NCBI GenBank assembly: GCA_023313575.1
Contig: JAJTTP010000001.1
Coordinates: forward strand, 5,518,001 to 5,582,000
Direction of reading: 5' to 3'
From: Eutypella sp. D-1
Taxonomy: Eukaryota > Ascomycota > Sordariomycetes > Xylariales > Diatrypaceae
DNA: 64,000 nucleotides
Shown here: positions 48,601 through 58,363 of the stretch, one piece after another
How positions within the stretch are numbered: position 1 is the first letter of the stretch
Layout: each line of letters starts with the position of its first letter
The notes under the pieces: model-generated
Seen by the model: only the letters and a program-made list of their open reading frames with translations
The model's database searches: none
What the model was told of the DNA's origin: nothing
Program-made: the position numbers and the translations under genes

Positions 48601-48869
48601 ATCCAGTCTGCCTGAGAACACTATATAGAAGAGGAATAGCATCAGTCAATGAGGTCTGGGACGCGGGGAGGAGGCGGCAGAGGGAGGGGTGGGAATTTAA
48701 ATCGCATAAAATTGCACCGAATAGCACCATCACTTACACGACCAATGATTTCTTTCTGGATCTCCTCAGGCAGATCGAGAAATCCAGCTCTCTTGGAGGT
48801 AGCAGAAGATGGTAGGCTGATAGTGGAATCCATGGTAGAATCCATGGTAGAATCCATGGTAGAAGCCAT
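45620..48869 (-). CDS. Large F-box domain protein with central coiled coil
   Basis: Three exons, 48869-48738, 48620-46245 and 46159-45620, total 1,015 residues with phase-0 junctions (GTAAGT and GTAGGT donors; CTAAC branch in intron 2). The first ATG in frame is 48,869. Residues about 2-15 are a STMD repeat. An F-box follows: FLDLPEEIQKEIIGR, then CLALVSRHIRELAASHLYRNFHI. The body has leucine-rich strands (FKELETLSILDIDDLDII, LKKLTLLNVG, LKELVMSTGI) like a degenerate LRR adaptor. It is interrupted by a long acidic, low-complexity insert and a predicted coiled coil (VDQLVKYADQITKEMQQL...). The C-terminus has another acidic SSDEEEGDGDGDG stretch. Likely a substrate adaptor of an SCF ubiquitin ligase; the target is unknown. 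Neighbours give no hint. Confidence 0.85.
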
Positions 48870-48870
48870 G
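48815..48870. repeat. 12-bp coding tandem repeat in the F-box gene
   Basis: Four tandem copies of GTAGAATCCATG, one with a variation (plus strand), encode the STMD/MDST repeat at the protein N-terminus. Short in-frame repeats of this kind are prone to copy-number change. Confidence 0.8.
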
Positions 48871-49269
48871 GTAGAACTCAAGGTGGTGGTTGGTTGGCCG
48901 AGAGGGATAGATAAGTCCCTAAGATGTCGAGTAAAAGGATGTCAAGTTTCAGGAATGTCGATTGATGGTTAATATGTCCATCCACACAGCCTTTTCTTAA
49001 GATACCTTAGGGAGGCAGATAGGCAGGTAGGCAAGTCCGGTATAGGAGAATGGGGGAATGGGAGAGGACCCCGGGATATTGTAGCCTTACTGGTATTTTG
49101 GGAATTCGGATTGGATAGTCGCTACGCCGCTACGTCGCTACTGACATGGGTATTACTACCAACGAAACGATGGGATTCCTGTTGTTGAAACTAGATGCAA
49201 ATGTTAATAATAAAGACTACCAAGCACCTGGGCATGCATGTAGCTCGGAATGAAGAACATAAGTCAATT

Positions 49270-49355
49270 TGTTGTAGTTGTAGTTGTAGTTGTAGTAGTT
49301 CTGGTTGTGGCTGTGGTTGTAATTGTAGCAGCTGTAGCTGTACCTACCTACCTAG
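49270..49355. repeat. TTGTAG/GTAGTT microsatellite
   Basis: Imperfect tandem TTGTAG hexamers drifting into TGTGGC and TGTAGC units, ending in TACCTACCTACCTAG. Simple repeat outside any gene. Confidence 0.7.
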
Positions 49356-51208
49356 AAGTAGATACTTGTGTAGGTAGGGGTAGTTATATCAGCACTTTCT
49401 TTGTGCAACAACACTCCAAGACTGCAGTTCTGTCGGGTATATGTTTAGGGTAGATATTTCCCAGGTGATTAAGCGATCAAGAGAAAAAGTTTGTATCTAT
49501 AATGTGACTGACTAGCTTTACTTGGGTGGGATTCACATGATTGCAACTTCCCCATAGGTAGGCACAACAAGGGAACAAACACCTACTTAGGTACGTAATG
49601 TGTATAGATGAAGGTCGGGTAGGTAGAGGTAGGCTAACTGGTAAGGCTGCGGCGAATTCCTTTCAACCTCGAGCTGGACCAGGCTCCAAAGTTTCAAGTT
49701 GAGACTTTGGAAAAGCTTGTCTGAGTAGGTACGTTAGGTGCCGTAGATAGAAGAGAGGTATCTCCAGTACAATGGGCAATAGACCTTAGCTTGAATGATA
49801 ACACATCCACTGAGGCCAACTGCAGAGTACTTGCATACACGTGTATGTAGGTGTATATACATTTGGTATGGATGTCTTTACTTCCCGCAGCGGGGAGGGA
49901 GGGGGAGGGGTTAAGCGGGAAGCTACTACCTCATATATAGCGCCTACGGATTGGAAGGTAAGCGGGTCTGGCGGGGCGGAGTACATATGGAAGACAGCAT
50001 ATCCACCCGACACCTAAAGTATACCTAAATAGATGCGCAGGTATATTCCAACTCACCACAAGCCAATATGTATCCCGATACGTACCTGGTCTGAGGCTCC
50101 GGGGCCAACTTTCTTTACAATCCATGTTACCTTATCTACTAACTGCATACCTGGAAGTAAGTATGTGTATAAGGTAACGGCATCTTGCTTCCCAGGTAAT
50201 GTATACTTTCCGCGCAATCAAATTCAAAATTACATATGTAGACGGGAACGACCTCATTGTGCTGCAGCATTCTCTCCGCAGTGCACAGACCTAAATCGTA
50301 TATGTCCTACCGGCAGTCCGTCATGCCTTTGAGACTTCTGATCCCCGCAGGTACTTATAAGCAACCTTGGAAGCCAATGTCCTAGCCACTTATCCGTTAG
50401 CTAATGGTGTTGTTTGCTATCCATCTACGGAGTACTGTATTACTTTAAAAGTCCCCCTCTTTGTTTTAACATGTTTGTACCTATTAAACGATTTATAATA
50501 TGCATAGACTTGCTACGAATGCCTAAGCAGTTAAGGAATTATAAAGGCAAATCATATATATATATGCGAAAAGCGATAAAAAGAAAGAATAAAGATAGCC
50601 TGAAAGAAGTGTTCACTTATATTGATCCCCAGTCCTGCAGGCTCAGCTTGAGCCTATTTTTAGTCAAACCTTAGGGCTAGTAACTACCTAGTATATCCAA
50701 GATGGATCGTAGCCGGTAACCGGCTACACGGCTCAACTACGTAGGCTAGAGGTTAGAACGCCATAGTGGGTGCGTAGTAGTGGCAGTGTGGGCTTGCTAT
50801 ACAGTTAGTAAAGGCGTAGCTAAGTTACTACTTAGGTACTTTATGTAGCTAAAGTTAAGCTCTACTTTAAGTCTAATAATATTCTCACCTAATTTTCCCC
50901 CTAAAATGGGATTATTTTCATATGGAGTTTAAGATCGCCATTTTGTAAACTTCAATGTTCAATTCAACTTTGAAGATCGTCAACTTCCTTCTCCCCTTCC
51001 CCAATTCTATTCTTACTTAGTAACCGACTCCCCCACTCCCACTTCTTCCACACAATCCTAACAAGGCTGTGTCATGTGTGCCTGCGCCTTAAATCAAGTT
51101 TAATACATATACCCGGCCCGATGCACCTAAGATCTCGTACGTAAGAACTTAATTAGTTATTACCTTGGGAAGAAAAGAAGCCCAGTGTTATCGGGATCCC
51201 GTGTTGTC

Positions 51209-51241
51209 CAGGTGGTGCCCAGGTGGTGCCCAGGTGGTCCC
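51209..51241. repeat. Three tandem CCAGGTGGTGC units
   Basis: Unit CCAGGTGGTGC repeated three times, the last one altered, about 460 bp upstream of the transglutaminase-like start codon. Could be an upstream regulatory repeat; no factor can be named. Confidence 0.65.
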
Positions 51242-51606
51242 ATTTGTTTCAAGATCATCTTTTTCCACTTACTTCAAGGTTACTTAATGTAACTACTAAG
51301 CCTAATAAGCCAATTCAAAAATGGCAAACTCATATGGGATACACTCCTTCTAAGGTTCATTTATTAGACAGGCATCTTTTATCTCCATGTCTTTTTCTGC
51401 TTCTTCTTATTCTTTTATTCTTTATTCATCTTTCTTTTTGGACTGTTCGGCTTTACTATCTGGCTAACTCTCTCTGTCTCTCTTACTCTCGCTCTATCAC
51501 ACATCATTTATTTATTTCTATTAGCTACGTCACTTACGACGCTTACTGGAAGGCTTATAATAATACTATAAGGCCTATAACACTTACCAATCACTCTTAT
51601 TCGTGA

Positions 51607-51675
51607 ATGAAATCGCAAGCAATTGGAAGGGGTCTAGGAGTCAAGGGATTCATCGATCATTCATTATCCATATAA
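51607..51675 (+). promoter_or_regulatory. Possible upstream ORF in the leader
   Basis: ATG at 51,607 opens a 22-codon frame ending in TAA at 51,673-51,675, 20 nt before the main ATG and in a different frame. If the transcript starts in the pyrimidine-rich region near 51,480 it would be translated first and could lower expression of the main protein. Confidence 0.35.
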
Positions 51676-51695
51676 ATATCCCATCACACTCCAAG

Positions 51696-53789
51696 ATGGC
51701 CGACGTTCAAGAACCTCAATTCAATTCTTTGGCGGAGCGCATCGCAGCCCTCAATGGCCAGAAGAGCTTCACCACACCACCACCGGCATCAGCAGCGACG
51801 ACAACCAGAAGACCTCCGCCTCCTCCACCACCATCGTCAACAAACAAAATCTCACAGGAAAACGAAAAGCCGAGTCCCGCCCTCCCTGCGCGTCCCCAAA
51901 AGCGTGAACCCCCGGCTCTTCCTCAGAGAACAAATACTCCTACGAATACATCCACGAATACACTCACGAATACACTCGCGAATACCTCTATCTCTACCGT
52001 GGAAAAGACTCCTGCCCTACCAGCGCGCAATCCCCCACCTCCATTGCCGAGTCGCACCAACACTTCAGAAACGTCACCTGCGTTACCGCCAAGGATGCCC
52101 CCGCGGAAACCATCAACGAATCATTTGGGAAGCCGGAGAGGGTCCAATGAATCCGCCCTTTCTCATAACTCCACCATTTCCACCTTCTCGTCCAAGTCAC
52201 AGCCGAGCATCAACTCTACTGCAAGTCAAGGCAGAAGAGTTCTAGCTCCTACTCTAGACCAAGCGAAGCTTCCACCACTACCACCCACCAAAAGGGAACG
52301 AGAGGCGCAGGCCAAGAAGGAGTTAGCAGAGAGGCAGGCCGTCGAGTCCGTCACTGTCAAGGCGCCACTTCTGCCCGCACGATCAGCAACTGTCGCCCCC
52401 CAGGCCCCCCAGGCCCCTCCTGCAGTCTCAACTCGGCCCAGCCTACCACCCCGGCTTCCCTCTCGGCCCGCGAACTCGACTACCCCAAGAGCCCAAACCA
52501 TTGACGCTGCTCCCGCTGCGCCACCACGGCGTCTCCCTCCCCCACCCTCCGCCTACGTCCGTCCGAAAACCACTTTCGAGCCAGCCCATAAGCCCGCGGT
52601 GAAAGCCATCGAGAACGGCGTACACGATGATGCGGCACCGCCGCCGATCCCCCTAAGCTCGCGCCCAACGTTCTCCCAGATCGATGCAGTGGCCACCCGA
52701 GCTGCTGCGCAACAGCCCGCTTCCTGTCTCGTATGCCGGGATTTCTCAGGCCCGGATAGCGTCGCTGCCCAGTATCCGAGACAGTCCATTCCCCGCAACG
52801 ACCCCGTGGGATACCTGGCGAATGTCCTCTGTGGCCCCTTCTCCTCGCCGACGGACAAGGCCCGCGCGATCTTCACCTGGTGTCATCATAATATCGATTA
52901 TAACGTCAAGGAGTTCCTCGCCAAATGTGTCCGCCACCGGGGCGTCGAAGAGACCATCTTTCAAGGCATAGCAGTCTGTCAGGGGTACGCCGAGGTCTTC
53001 CAAGCGGTGGCGCGGCGCGCCGGACTTCAGTGCGTCGTAGTCGGCGGCCACGGCAAGGGCTTCGGCTACGTTCCCCTGGCCCCCGGGCAGTCGCCACCGC
53101 CGAGAAACGCGACGGGCCACGCGTGGAACGCCGTCTGCATCGACAACGGGGAGTGGAAGCTCCTCGACGCGTGCTGGGGCGCCGGCAACATCTGCGGCGA
53201 CCGCTACAAGAAAGACTTCAACCCGCAGATGTTCACCCTGGAGAACGACCTGTTCGGCTTAAAGCACTTCCCCGAGAACCCCCGGTACTTCTACCGCAAG
53301 GACGGCCGCGTCCTGACCTGGGAGGAATACATGATCGGGCCCACGGGCACCGAGAAGGCGCAGTGGTACGGGACGGCGACCGAGGAAGGGCTGTCGGAAT
53401 TCACCTTCAGCCCCGCCGCGAAGCACCTATCCGTGCGTGGCGGCGGCAACGGGGACGAAGTAGTACGGTTCCAGTTCAGCAAGATCTGCGAGCACTGGGA
53501 CCCGGAGCGGCACGGCAAGGGCAAGAGCTATCTGCTGCTGATGAAGATCCACGGCGTCGACGGCCGCAAGGAGGACCTCGTGCCCCTAGAGACCGACGGC
53601 TTCTGGTGGTGGGTCGACGTCCCCGCCCGCCGCCTCGGCGCCCCCGGCCAGCAGGTCTTCCTCTACGCCCTCACCGTCCTCAATAAGCGCGACGCCCGCG
53701 GCCTCACCCAAGCCGACTACCGTCGCGCTATGGCTGGTAATGGGTACAGCATGAGTTGGGCCATCTTCGCCCAGTGGGACCTGGTGTAA
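51696..53789 (+). CDS. Proline-rich transglutaminase-like domain protein (Cyk3-like)
   Basis: Single-exon gene of 697 residues. The start chosen is the first in-frame ATG (AAGATGGCC); the frame is open further upstream without an ATG. Residues 1 to about 340 are disordered and rich in Pro, Ser and Thr, with many PPPLP, PPPP and PALP cores that can bind SH3 domains, plus a TNT repeat (NTPTNTSTNTLTNTL). A transglutaminase-like fold follows: DKARAIFTWCHHNIDYN, the catalytic Cys region GIAVCQGYAEVF, His in GHAWNAV and Asp in LLDACWG, so the Cys-His-Asp triad is complete. A C-terminal region of about 180 residues with Trp-rich segments follows. The domain is shared with fungal cytokinesis protein Cyk3, which, however, carries its own SH3 domain; here there are SH3 ligands and no SH3. 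A role at the septum is inference. Confidence 0.85.
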   Translation: MADVQEPQFNSLAERIAALNGQKSFTTPPPASAATTTRRPPPPPPPSSTNKISQENEKPSPALPARPQKREPPALPQRTNTPTNTSTNTLTNTLANTSISTVEKTPALPARNPPPPLPSRTNTSETSPALPPRMPPRKPSTNHLGSRRGSNESALSHNSTISTFSSKSQPSINSTASQGRRVLAPTLDQAKLPPLPPTKREREAQAKKELAERQAVESVTVKAPLLPARSATVAPQAPQAPPAVSTRPSLPPRLPSRPANSTTPRAQTIDAAPAAPPRRLPPPPSAYVRPKTTFEPAHKPAVKAIENGVHDDAAPPPIPLSSRPTFSQIDAVATRAAAQQPASCLVCRDFSGPDSVAAQYPRQSIPRNDPVGYLANVLCGPFSSPTDKARAIFTWCHHNIDYNVKEFLAKCVRHRGVEETIFQGIAVCQGYAEVFQAVARRAGLQCVVVGGHGKGFGYVPLAPGQSPPPRNATGHAWNAVCIDNGEWKLLDACWGAGNICGDRYKKDFNPQMFTLENDLFGLKHFPENPRYFYRKDGRVLTWEEYMIGPTGTEKAQWYGTATEEGLSEFTFSPAAKHLSVRGGGNGDEVVRFQFSKICEHWDPERHGKGKSYLLLMKIHGVDGRKEDLVPLETDGFWWWVDVPARRLGAPGQQVFLYALTVLNKRDARGLTQADYRRAMAGNGYSMSWAIFAQWDLV

Positions 53790-54511
53790 AGCTAGGCCGG
53801 AGGCCCAGGGGTCAGGGGGGCTTCTGTAGTGTTTTCTAGCAGCATATAACCACCCTCACCCCCCAGCCTGCGTAAAATGTAGTAGTCATCGTTATCGTTA
53901 TAGCCTTTTTCTTATAGGTCGTATTCTTAAACTCATCAAACTCAAACCATCGGTCATTGGTTTAAAATAATGAACACGAAATATCTTTAGCCTGCTCTAT
54001 CCATAAGCAGCAAAGCAGTCTAGATAGGCAAACCGAATGGAACGCGCTCGCACTCCTTTTTTTTTCTTCTTCTTCTTATCCCTAAAGACTGCACAGTGTG
54101 AAAGTAGAGATGTTAAGTTAAGTATGAAACTATTTGAGGTGACTGAATATATAAAAAATCGTAGTCTATAACTATCTATCGTATGCTCCTTCATAGAGAC
54201 ACATTAAATTGAGAAGGGGGGAAGGGGGGGGGGAGGATTTGGGGAAAGGTAAGGTACGTAAAGATCGTTCTAAGGCTCAGTCAATTCGGTATCTCATATA
54301 CGAAAGACATAAGTTTCTCTTCTATATATAGATCCTCTAAATAAGTATCGACCCGAAATATCTAGCAGGGTGACCTATCTATCAATCTATGTAGTAGTAG
54401 TAATAGTACCCTCTCTATGATATATTGTCTAATTCCCAACAGAGACATTATCTCAAGTCAGGTAGCCCCCCTCCCAATCACTTCCGTGACCTCATCAAAC
54501 CAACGCACCCC
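53790..54511. other. Convergent intergenic region
   Basis: Between two genes whose 3' ends face each other; holds the two 3' UTRs. A T-run followed by TTCTTCTTCTTC (54,058-54,079) and a G-rich run (54,214-54,245) are simple repeats. No gene seen. Confidence 0.55.
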
Positions 54512-56653
54512 TCACAGCTTACTCCTCACAATCTCCCTCTCATCCTTCTTCAACAAGACCGAACTATCAGGGTACGGGTCAAACACGACCTTATTGAGCG
54601 GATTGAGCACAGAGGCGCGATGGAAGAGATCCTCGTACACCTTCCCGTCGGCGCGGCCGAGACTCGAGTCGAGCTGCCAATCAGAGAAACCCCAGGCGTC
54701 GACGAGCCTCACGGCATGCGGACGCACGACCCCCAATAACCGCATCACCGCGGCCCGCGCCAGCCCGATCTGCGCCGGCGCCGCCGCCCCCGTCGTCAGG
54801 AACTCCGCGCCCTCCCTTTCCAGCGTGTGCAGTGCGAACAGCCGGAACAGCGCGTGCAGGACCTGCGCGGTCTCGCCTTTGCCGTCGAGCTGAGGAGCCG
54901 GGGAGGTGCTGGAGGTGGACGGCAGGGACTCGTAGAAGGACTTCACTACCATGTATTGCGCGTGCGCGGTGCTGAGGCGGTAGAAGTCGACGAGCAGGGA
55001 GTTCCAGGACCGCCGGTCGGCGTCGCGACGCCGCAGCGCCTCGAACGTCAGGTGCGCGACGCGCCACGCGTAGGAGGCGACGAGGTCCGCGTCGTCGGCG
55101 AGCACGTCGAAGGCGGCGCCCTGGGCCCGGCGCGCTAGGTAGACCTTGAAGATGCGCGTGGTGTCGTTGTCGCCGGGGGCCGGGGCGTAGGGGGTTTCTC
55201 CCGACGACGACGAGAGCACCGCCCGCGCTGTCTTCAAAAGGTACCGGCTTACCTGCTGCGTCAACATGTAGTTGTCGCCCTCCCACGTCACCGTCGGCAG
55301 GTAATCCGCGTACCAGGTGCCGATGCCCGAGAACGAGCTGTACCCGTGCCCGCCGCACGCGCGGCGGCACACCTCGAGCCCCTCCGCCGCCACCGTGCTG
55401 CCGTACGACTTCAGCGCGCACGACGTCGCGTGCAGGTCCGCGAGCAGGTCCGCGCCGGGGTTGAGCTCCTCGGGGCCGGGACGGCGGCGGCTGCTGTTGC
55501 TGTTACCACTAACGGCGCTCGCCATCCGCTTCTGGTTCTCGCGGTACATCTTGATCATGCTCTGGCCGGTGAAGTGGAGGGCGAAGGTGGCGGCGAGCAG
55601 GGGCAGCAGACGGACCTGCACCATGGTGTAGTCAAGGACCTGGCTCTCGCCGGCGTCGGACCCTTTCGCGTCGAGGTCCTCGAACTGGCGGCGCACGGCG
55701 CAGTAGCGGGTGGCGATGGTGACGCCGCGCGCGAGCACGGAGCCGGACTGCAGCACGATGCTGCTGCGGATGAAGGTCAGGGTGCCGTAGACGAGCGACG
55801 GGTTCGCGGGCCGCACGTAGCGCCCCGTCTCCGGGTCGACGCGCGAGAACCGCGCCAGCATGTGTGCGTGCGGCACCTTCACGTGGTTCAGCAGCAGGAA
55901 CCCGTTGTCCATGGTGTTGTAGCCGAACTTGGGGCCGATGTCGCCGACGTGCACGTTCTCGAGCGGCTCGTGCGTTTTCAGGTCCCGGATCTGCACCACG
56001 AAGGGGTGCGGGCCGTACCCCTTGCCGTTGATGATCAGCTGCGCCATGACGACGGCGTGGTTCGCCGTCTTGCCCAGCGATCCGATCCACCACTTCGACG
56101 ACGACAGGTACGGCGAGTGCAGCGTGAAGGTGCGGTCGTCCTGGTTCCACGTCGCCGTGGTCTCGAGCCCGCGCACGTTCGACCCGTGGCCCAGCTCCGT
56201 CTGCGCGTAGCACCCGATGATCTGGTACTTCTCGGCCCGGTCGAGGAACAGCCGGTGCTGCTCCGGCGTGCCCTGCTCGCGCAGCGTCACGAGGAACATC
56301 GACGCGTGCAGGCCGTACGGCGTCGGCTCGCCCAGTAGGTCGTTGGCCACCTGGTACTCCTCGGGGGACCAGCCGTGCTGCAGCGTCAGCTGCGCCAGCC
56401 GCTTGCCCTTGGCCAGCGAGGCCTCGATGCGGTCCTCGCGCCCCTGGTAGTAGTTCCGCGTCTTGTCGAACACCGGCTCGTCCGTCAGGATCTTCTGGAT
56501 CCGCGCCTGCCGGTCCAGCGCCTCCTTCGTGAACAGGAACTCCGACAGCTTCTCCACCGCCACGTTGCTCGACGCGCGCTCCTTCGCCAGCAGCTCCGAC
56601 CCCTGCGGGCCCGCCGGCGTCAGCTTCTTTACCCAGTCCGGAGTCGGCGACAT
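54512..56653 (-). CDS. Peroxisomal acyl-CoA oxidase with C-terminal SKL
   Basis: Intronless, 713 residues, the usual size for the family (about 660-720). It oxidises acyl-CoA to trans-2-enoyl-CoA with FAD and passes electrons to O2, producing H2O2, the first step of peroxisomal beta-oxidation. Seen in order: an N-terminal alpha domain; CYAQTELGHGSNVRGLETTAT, the flavin/substrate signature; SSSKWWIGSLGK; FGYNTMDNGFLLL; the ACGGHGYSSFSGI loop; and TWEGDNYMLTQQVSRYLLK, whose Glu is the catalytic base. The protein ends ...VRSKL, a canonical PTS1, so import into peroxisomes is strongly predicted. A Gly/Ser/Asn/Arg-rich insert (SAVSGNSNSSRRRPGPEE) interrupts a helix and is probably a surface loop. 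Very GC-rich at third positions. Orthologous naming among fungal POX paralogues is left open. Confidence 0.96.
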   Translation of the reverse strand: MSPTPDWVKKLTPAGPQGSELLAKERASSNVAVEKLSEFLFTKEALDRQARIQKILTDEPVFDKTRNYYQGREDRIEASLAKGKRLAQLTLQHGWSPEEYQVANDLLGEPTPYGLHASMFLVTLREQGTPEQHRLFLDRAEKYQIIGCYAQTELGHGSNVRGLETTATWNQDDRTFTLHSPYLSSSKWWIGSLGKTANHAVVMAQLIINGKGYGPHPFVVQIRDLKTHEPLENVHVGDIGPKFGYNTMDNGFLLLNHVKVPHAHMLARFSRVDPETGRYVRPANPSLVYGTLTFIRSSIVLQSGSVLARGVTIATRYCAVRRQFEDLDAKGSDAGESQVLDYTMVQVRLLPLLAATFALHFTGQSMIKMYRENQKRMASAVSGNSNSSRRRPGPEELNPGADLLADLHATSCALKSYGSTVAAEGLEVCRRACGGHGYSSFSGIGTWYADYLPTVTWEGDNYMLTQQVSRYLLKTARAVLSSSSGETPYAPAPGDNDTTRIFKVYLARRAQGAAFDVLADDADLVASYAWRVAHLTFEALRRRDADRRSWNSLLVDFYRLSTAHAQYMVVKSFYESLPSTSSTSPAPQLDGKGETAQVLHALFRLFALHTLEREGAEFLTTGAAAPAQIGLARAAVMRLLGVVRPHAVRLVDAWGFSDWQLDSSLGRADGKVYEDLFHRASVLNPLNKVVFDPYPDSSVLLKKDEREIVRSKL

Positions 56654-57479
56654 CCTGTTGGCTGCGGCGATGATGATGATGGTGATGTTTTGTAACTAAT
56701 TAAACCACTATTACTAATTATCCAGCGCTAAATACGTAAGGGATGGATATATTATAGATGGAAAGAAGAGTAATGGCCCAAAAACAACAGAGTAGAAAGG
56801 CGCAAGGCACGGGATGACAGTAGTAGTAGTAGTAATTTAGTAGTTAATAAGAAATAGTTAACAGGTTTAAAAAAGAAACAAGACAAGACAAGAGTAAAAG
56901 TATGTAAGAAAGACAATAGGGAAAGGGTTTCAGCCATCGACTCGTTGACCAGAAGACGGCGCCTGAGCCGAGGTCTGTCTATCCCCACAGAATCCTCGGT
57001 ACTGACTAGAGCGTCTCTAGTCTTTATTAACTTTAGCACCGCGTTCCTTATTAACTAATTAGTCCACAACTTCTAACAAACTCGTGATGTCAGGAGGACG
57101 GGCCCTTATTCGCCCTAGTTTTAGATCGTATGAGGTGGGGATGGGGATTGGTTTGCTGAGACACATGTGAATTCTTGATGTGAAATGTCATTAGTTGTAT
57201 TTACACCGCATCCGAATAATAAATAGGCTTCTGCTAACTCTTGCTCAGCCGCTTATGTGATCCCAAGGATTAAAGATGAGAGGACTTGTTGATGACATTG
57301 CAACTTATGCCTGCCTGTCACTAACGATATCCATTAATTACTTAGTGCAGGCATTTGCGCCGAGGTAAAACATCCAGACTAGCAGGATCATCTACATACA
57401 TAGAGTCCTTGTAATCAATGCATGTAAGAAAAGATCGTGGCGCCGCCGTCCGAATCTCTCTATCTTTAACTTAGGGTAT
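56654..57479. other. Intergenic, promoter of the acyl-CoA oxidase
   Basis: AT-richer spacer with a TAG microsatellite (56,818-56,834). No coding frame seen. Both the oxidase and the next gene read leftward, so this is promoter of one and 3' flank of the other. Confidence 0.5.
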
Positions 57480-58363
57480 TTATCGTATCGCTGTTTGTCT
57501 CCAAACCTCTGCCAACGCCTCTAATAACGTAGCCAACACCGACGAACCCCTTCTCCAATCCTCCTCCTGCACAGCAGCAGCAGCAGCCGCAGCTCCGGGC
57601 GCGAACGGAGGCACGTGCAAAAACACCGCATACCGCACACCATCGCGGCGGCGCTCCGCTAGTGCGGCAAGCGACGCGTAGTAGACCAGCCCGCACACAT
57701 AACTGCCGACGTCGTCCGTATGTCGTGCATCGATATCGTCAAGTAGTGATTTACTATTCCCATTACCCCCGGCGTTTCCCCCTTTGCCCCTCGATCCCTT
57801 GCCGTGGCCCTTGCCGCCGCCACCACCACCACCGGAGGAGAGAGCGCGCAGACGCCGTCTCCACGACTCGAGGACCCGCGACAGATCGAACGAGGTCTCG
57901 AGGACGTCGGGGCTCTTCCTGCCCCACGCGGTCCTGCTCTCCGCCTTGGTGAGCACCCTGCGCGCCGCGTCGGGCGTCTGGTGGTAGCCGTCGCGACGGG
58001 CGCTCTGCTCCAACGAGAAGTAGGTCTGGTCCGCTGCCAGCCCCACGTGCACGACGATGTCCGGGTCGTGGTCCCTGATCAGTCGCGGCGCGGCCTCCAG
58101 CAGGGAGTGGTAGGCGGGTTCGAGTGGGTCCGGGTGCGCGATCACTGTGATACCGCCGGAGAGCGAGGGCGGTAGTCGGCTTACGATCTCGAAGGATGGG
58201 TTGACTGTGAATTGCTGGAAGGGCTATTTTTTTTTTTTCAGTTAAAAGGCCGTTGGTGTTATTACTTAGTTGTATCGCATGGGTGATTGTCTTGAGAGGC
58301 CTGATTATATATGCTTACCCCAAAGCCCGTTACCAGAATGCGGACATCTTCATTAGTAGTCAT
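57480..58363 (-). CDS. Pyroglutamyl-peptidase I (cysteine peptidase C15) with Gly-rich insert
   Basis: Two exons, 58363-58319 and 58223-57480, 262 residues. The intron (58318-58224) has a GTAAGC donor, an A-run and a TAG acceptor; splicing restores the family's N-terminal GFGPFQQFTVNPS. The enzyme removes N-terminal pyroglutamate from peptides in the cytosol. Catalytic residues can be placed: Glu in YFSLEQSARR, Cys in DVGSYVCGLVYY and His in VFLHVPPF, with the conserved DIVVHVGLAAD strand before them. An insert of about 30 residues made of Gly, Lys, Ser, Arg and Asn (GGGGGGGKGHGKGSRGKGG) sits between the catalytic Glu and Cys; the typical family length is about 215, so the insert explains part of the excess. 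All three catalytic residues are kept, so activity is likely. Confidence 0.88.

Larger units (their letters stand above)
48882..51695. other. 2.8 kb intergenic region with simple repeats
   Basis: Lies between the divergently read F-box gene and the transglutaminase-like gene, so it includes both promoters. Holds a TTGTAG-rich microsatellite (49,270-49,340), TACCTACCTACCTAG near 49,338, several TAGGTA words at 49,555-49,640, a triplicated CCAGGTGGTGC near 51,209 and a pyrimidine-rich leader at 51,466-51,500. No coding frame is supported. Confidence 0.5.

Noticed and set aside
49270..49355. CRISPR-like array
   Set aside because: Simple hexamer drift with no spacers; a eukaryotic microsatellite.
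52925..53686. 253-codon frame inside the transglutaminase-like gene
   Set aside because: Arg/Pro-rich alternative frame of the GC-rich gene, no independent signal.
55346..56338. 330-codon open frame opposite the acyl-CoA oxidase
   Set aside because: Shadow of a very GC-rich gene; Arg/His/Val-rich, no domain, and the oxidase on the other strand is certain.
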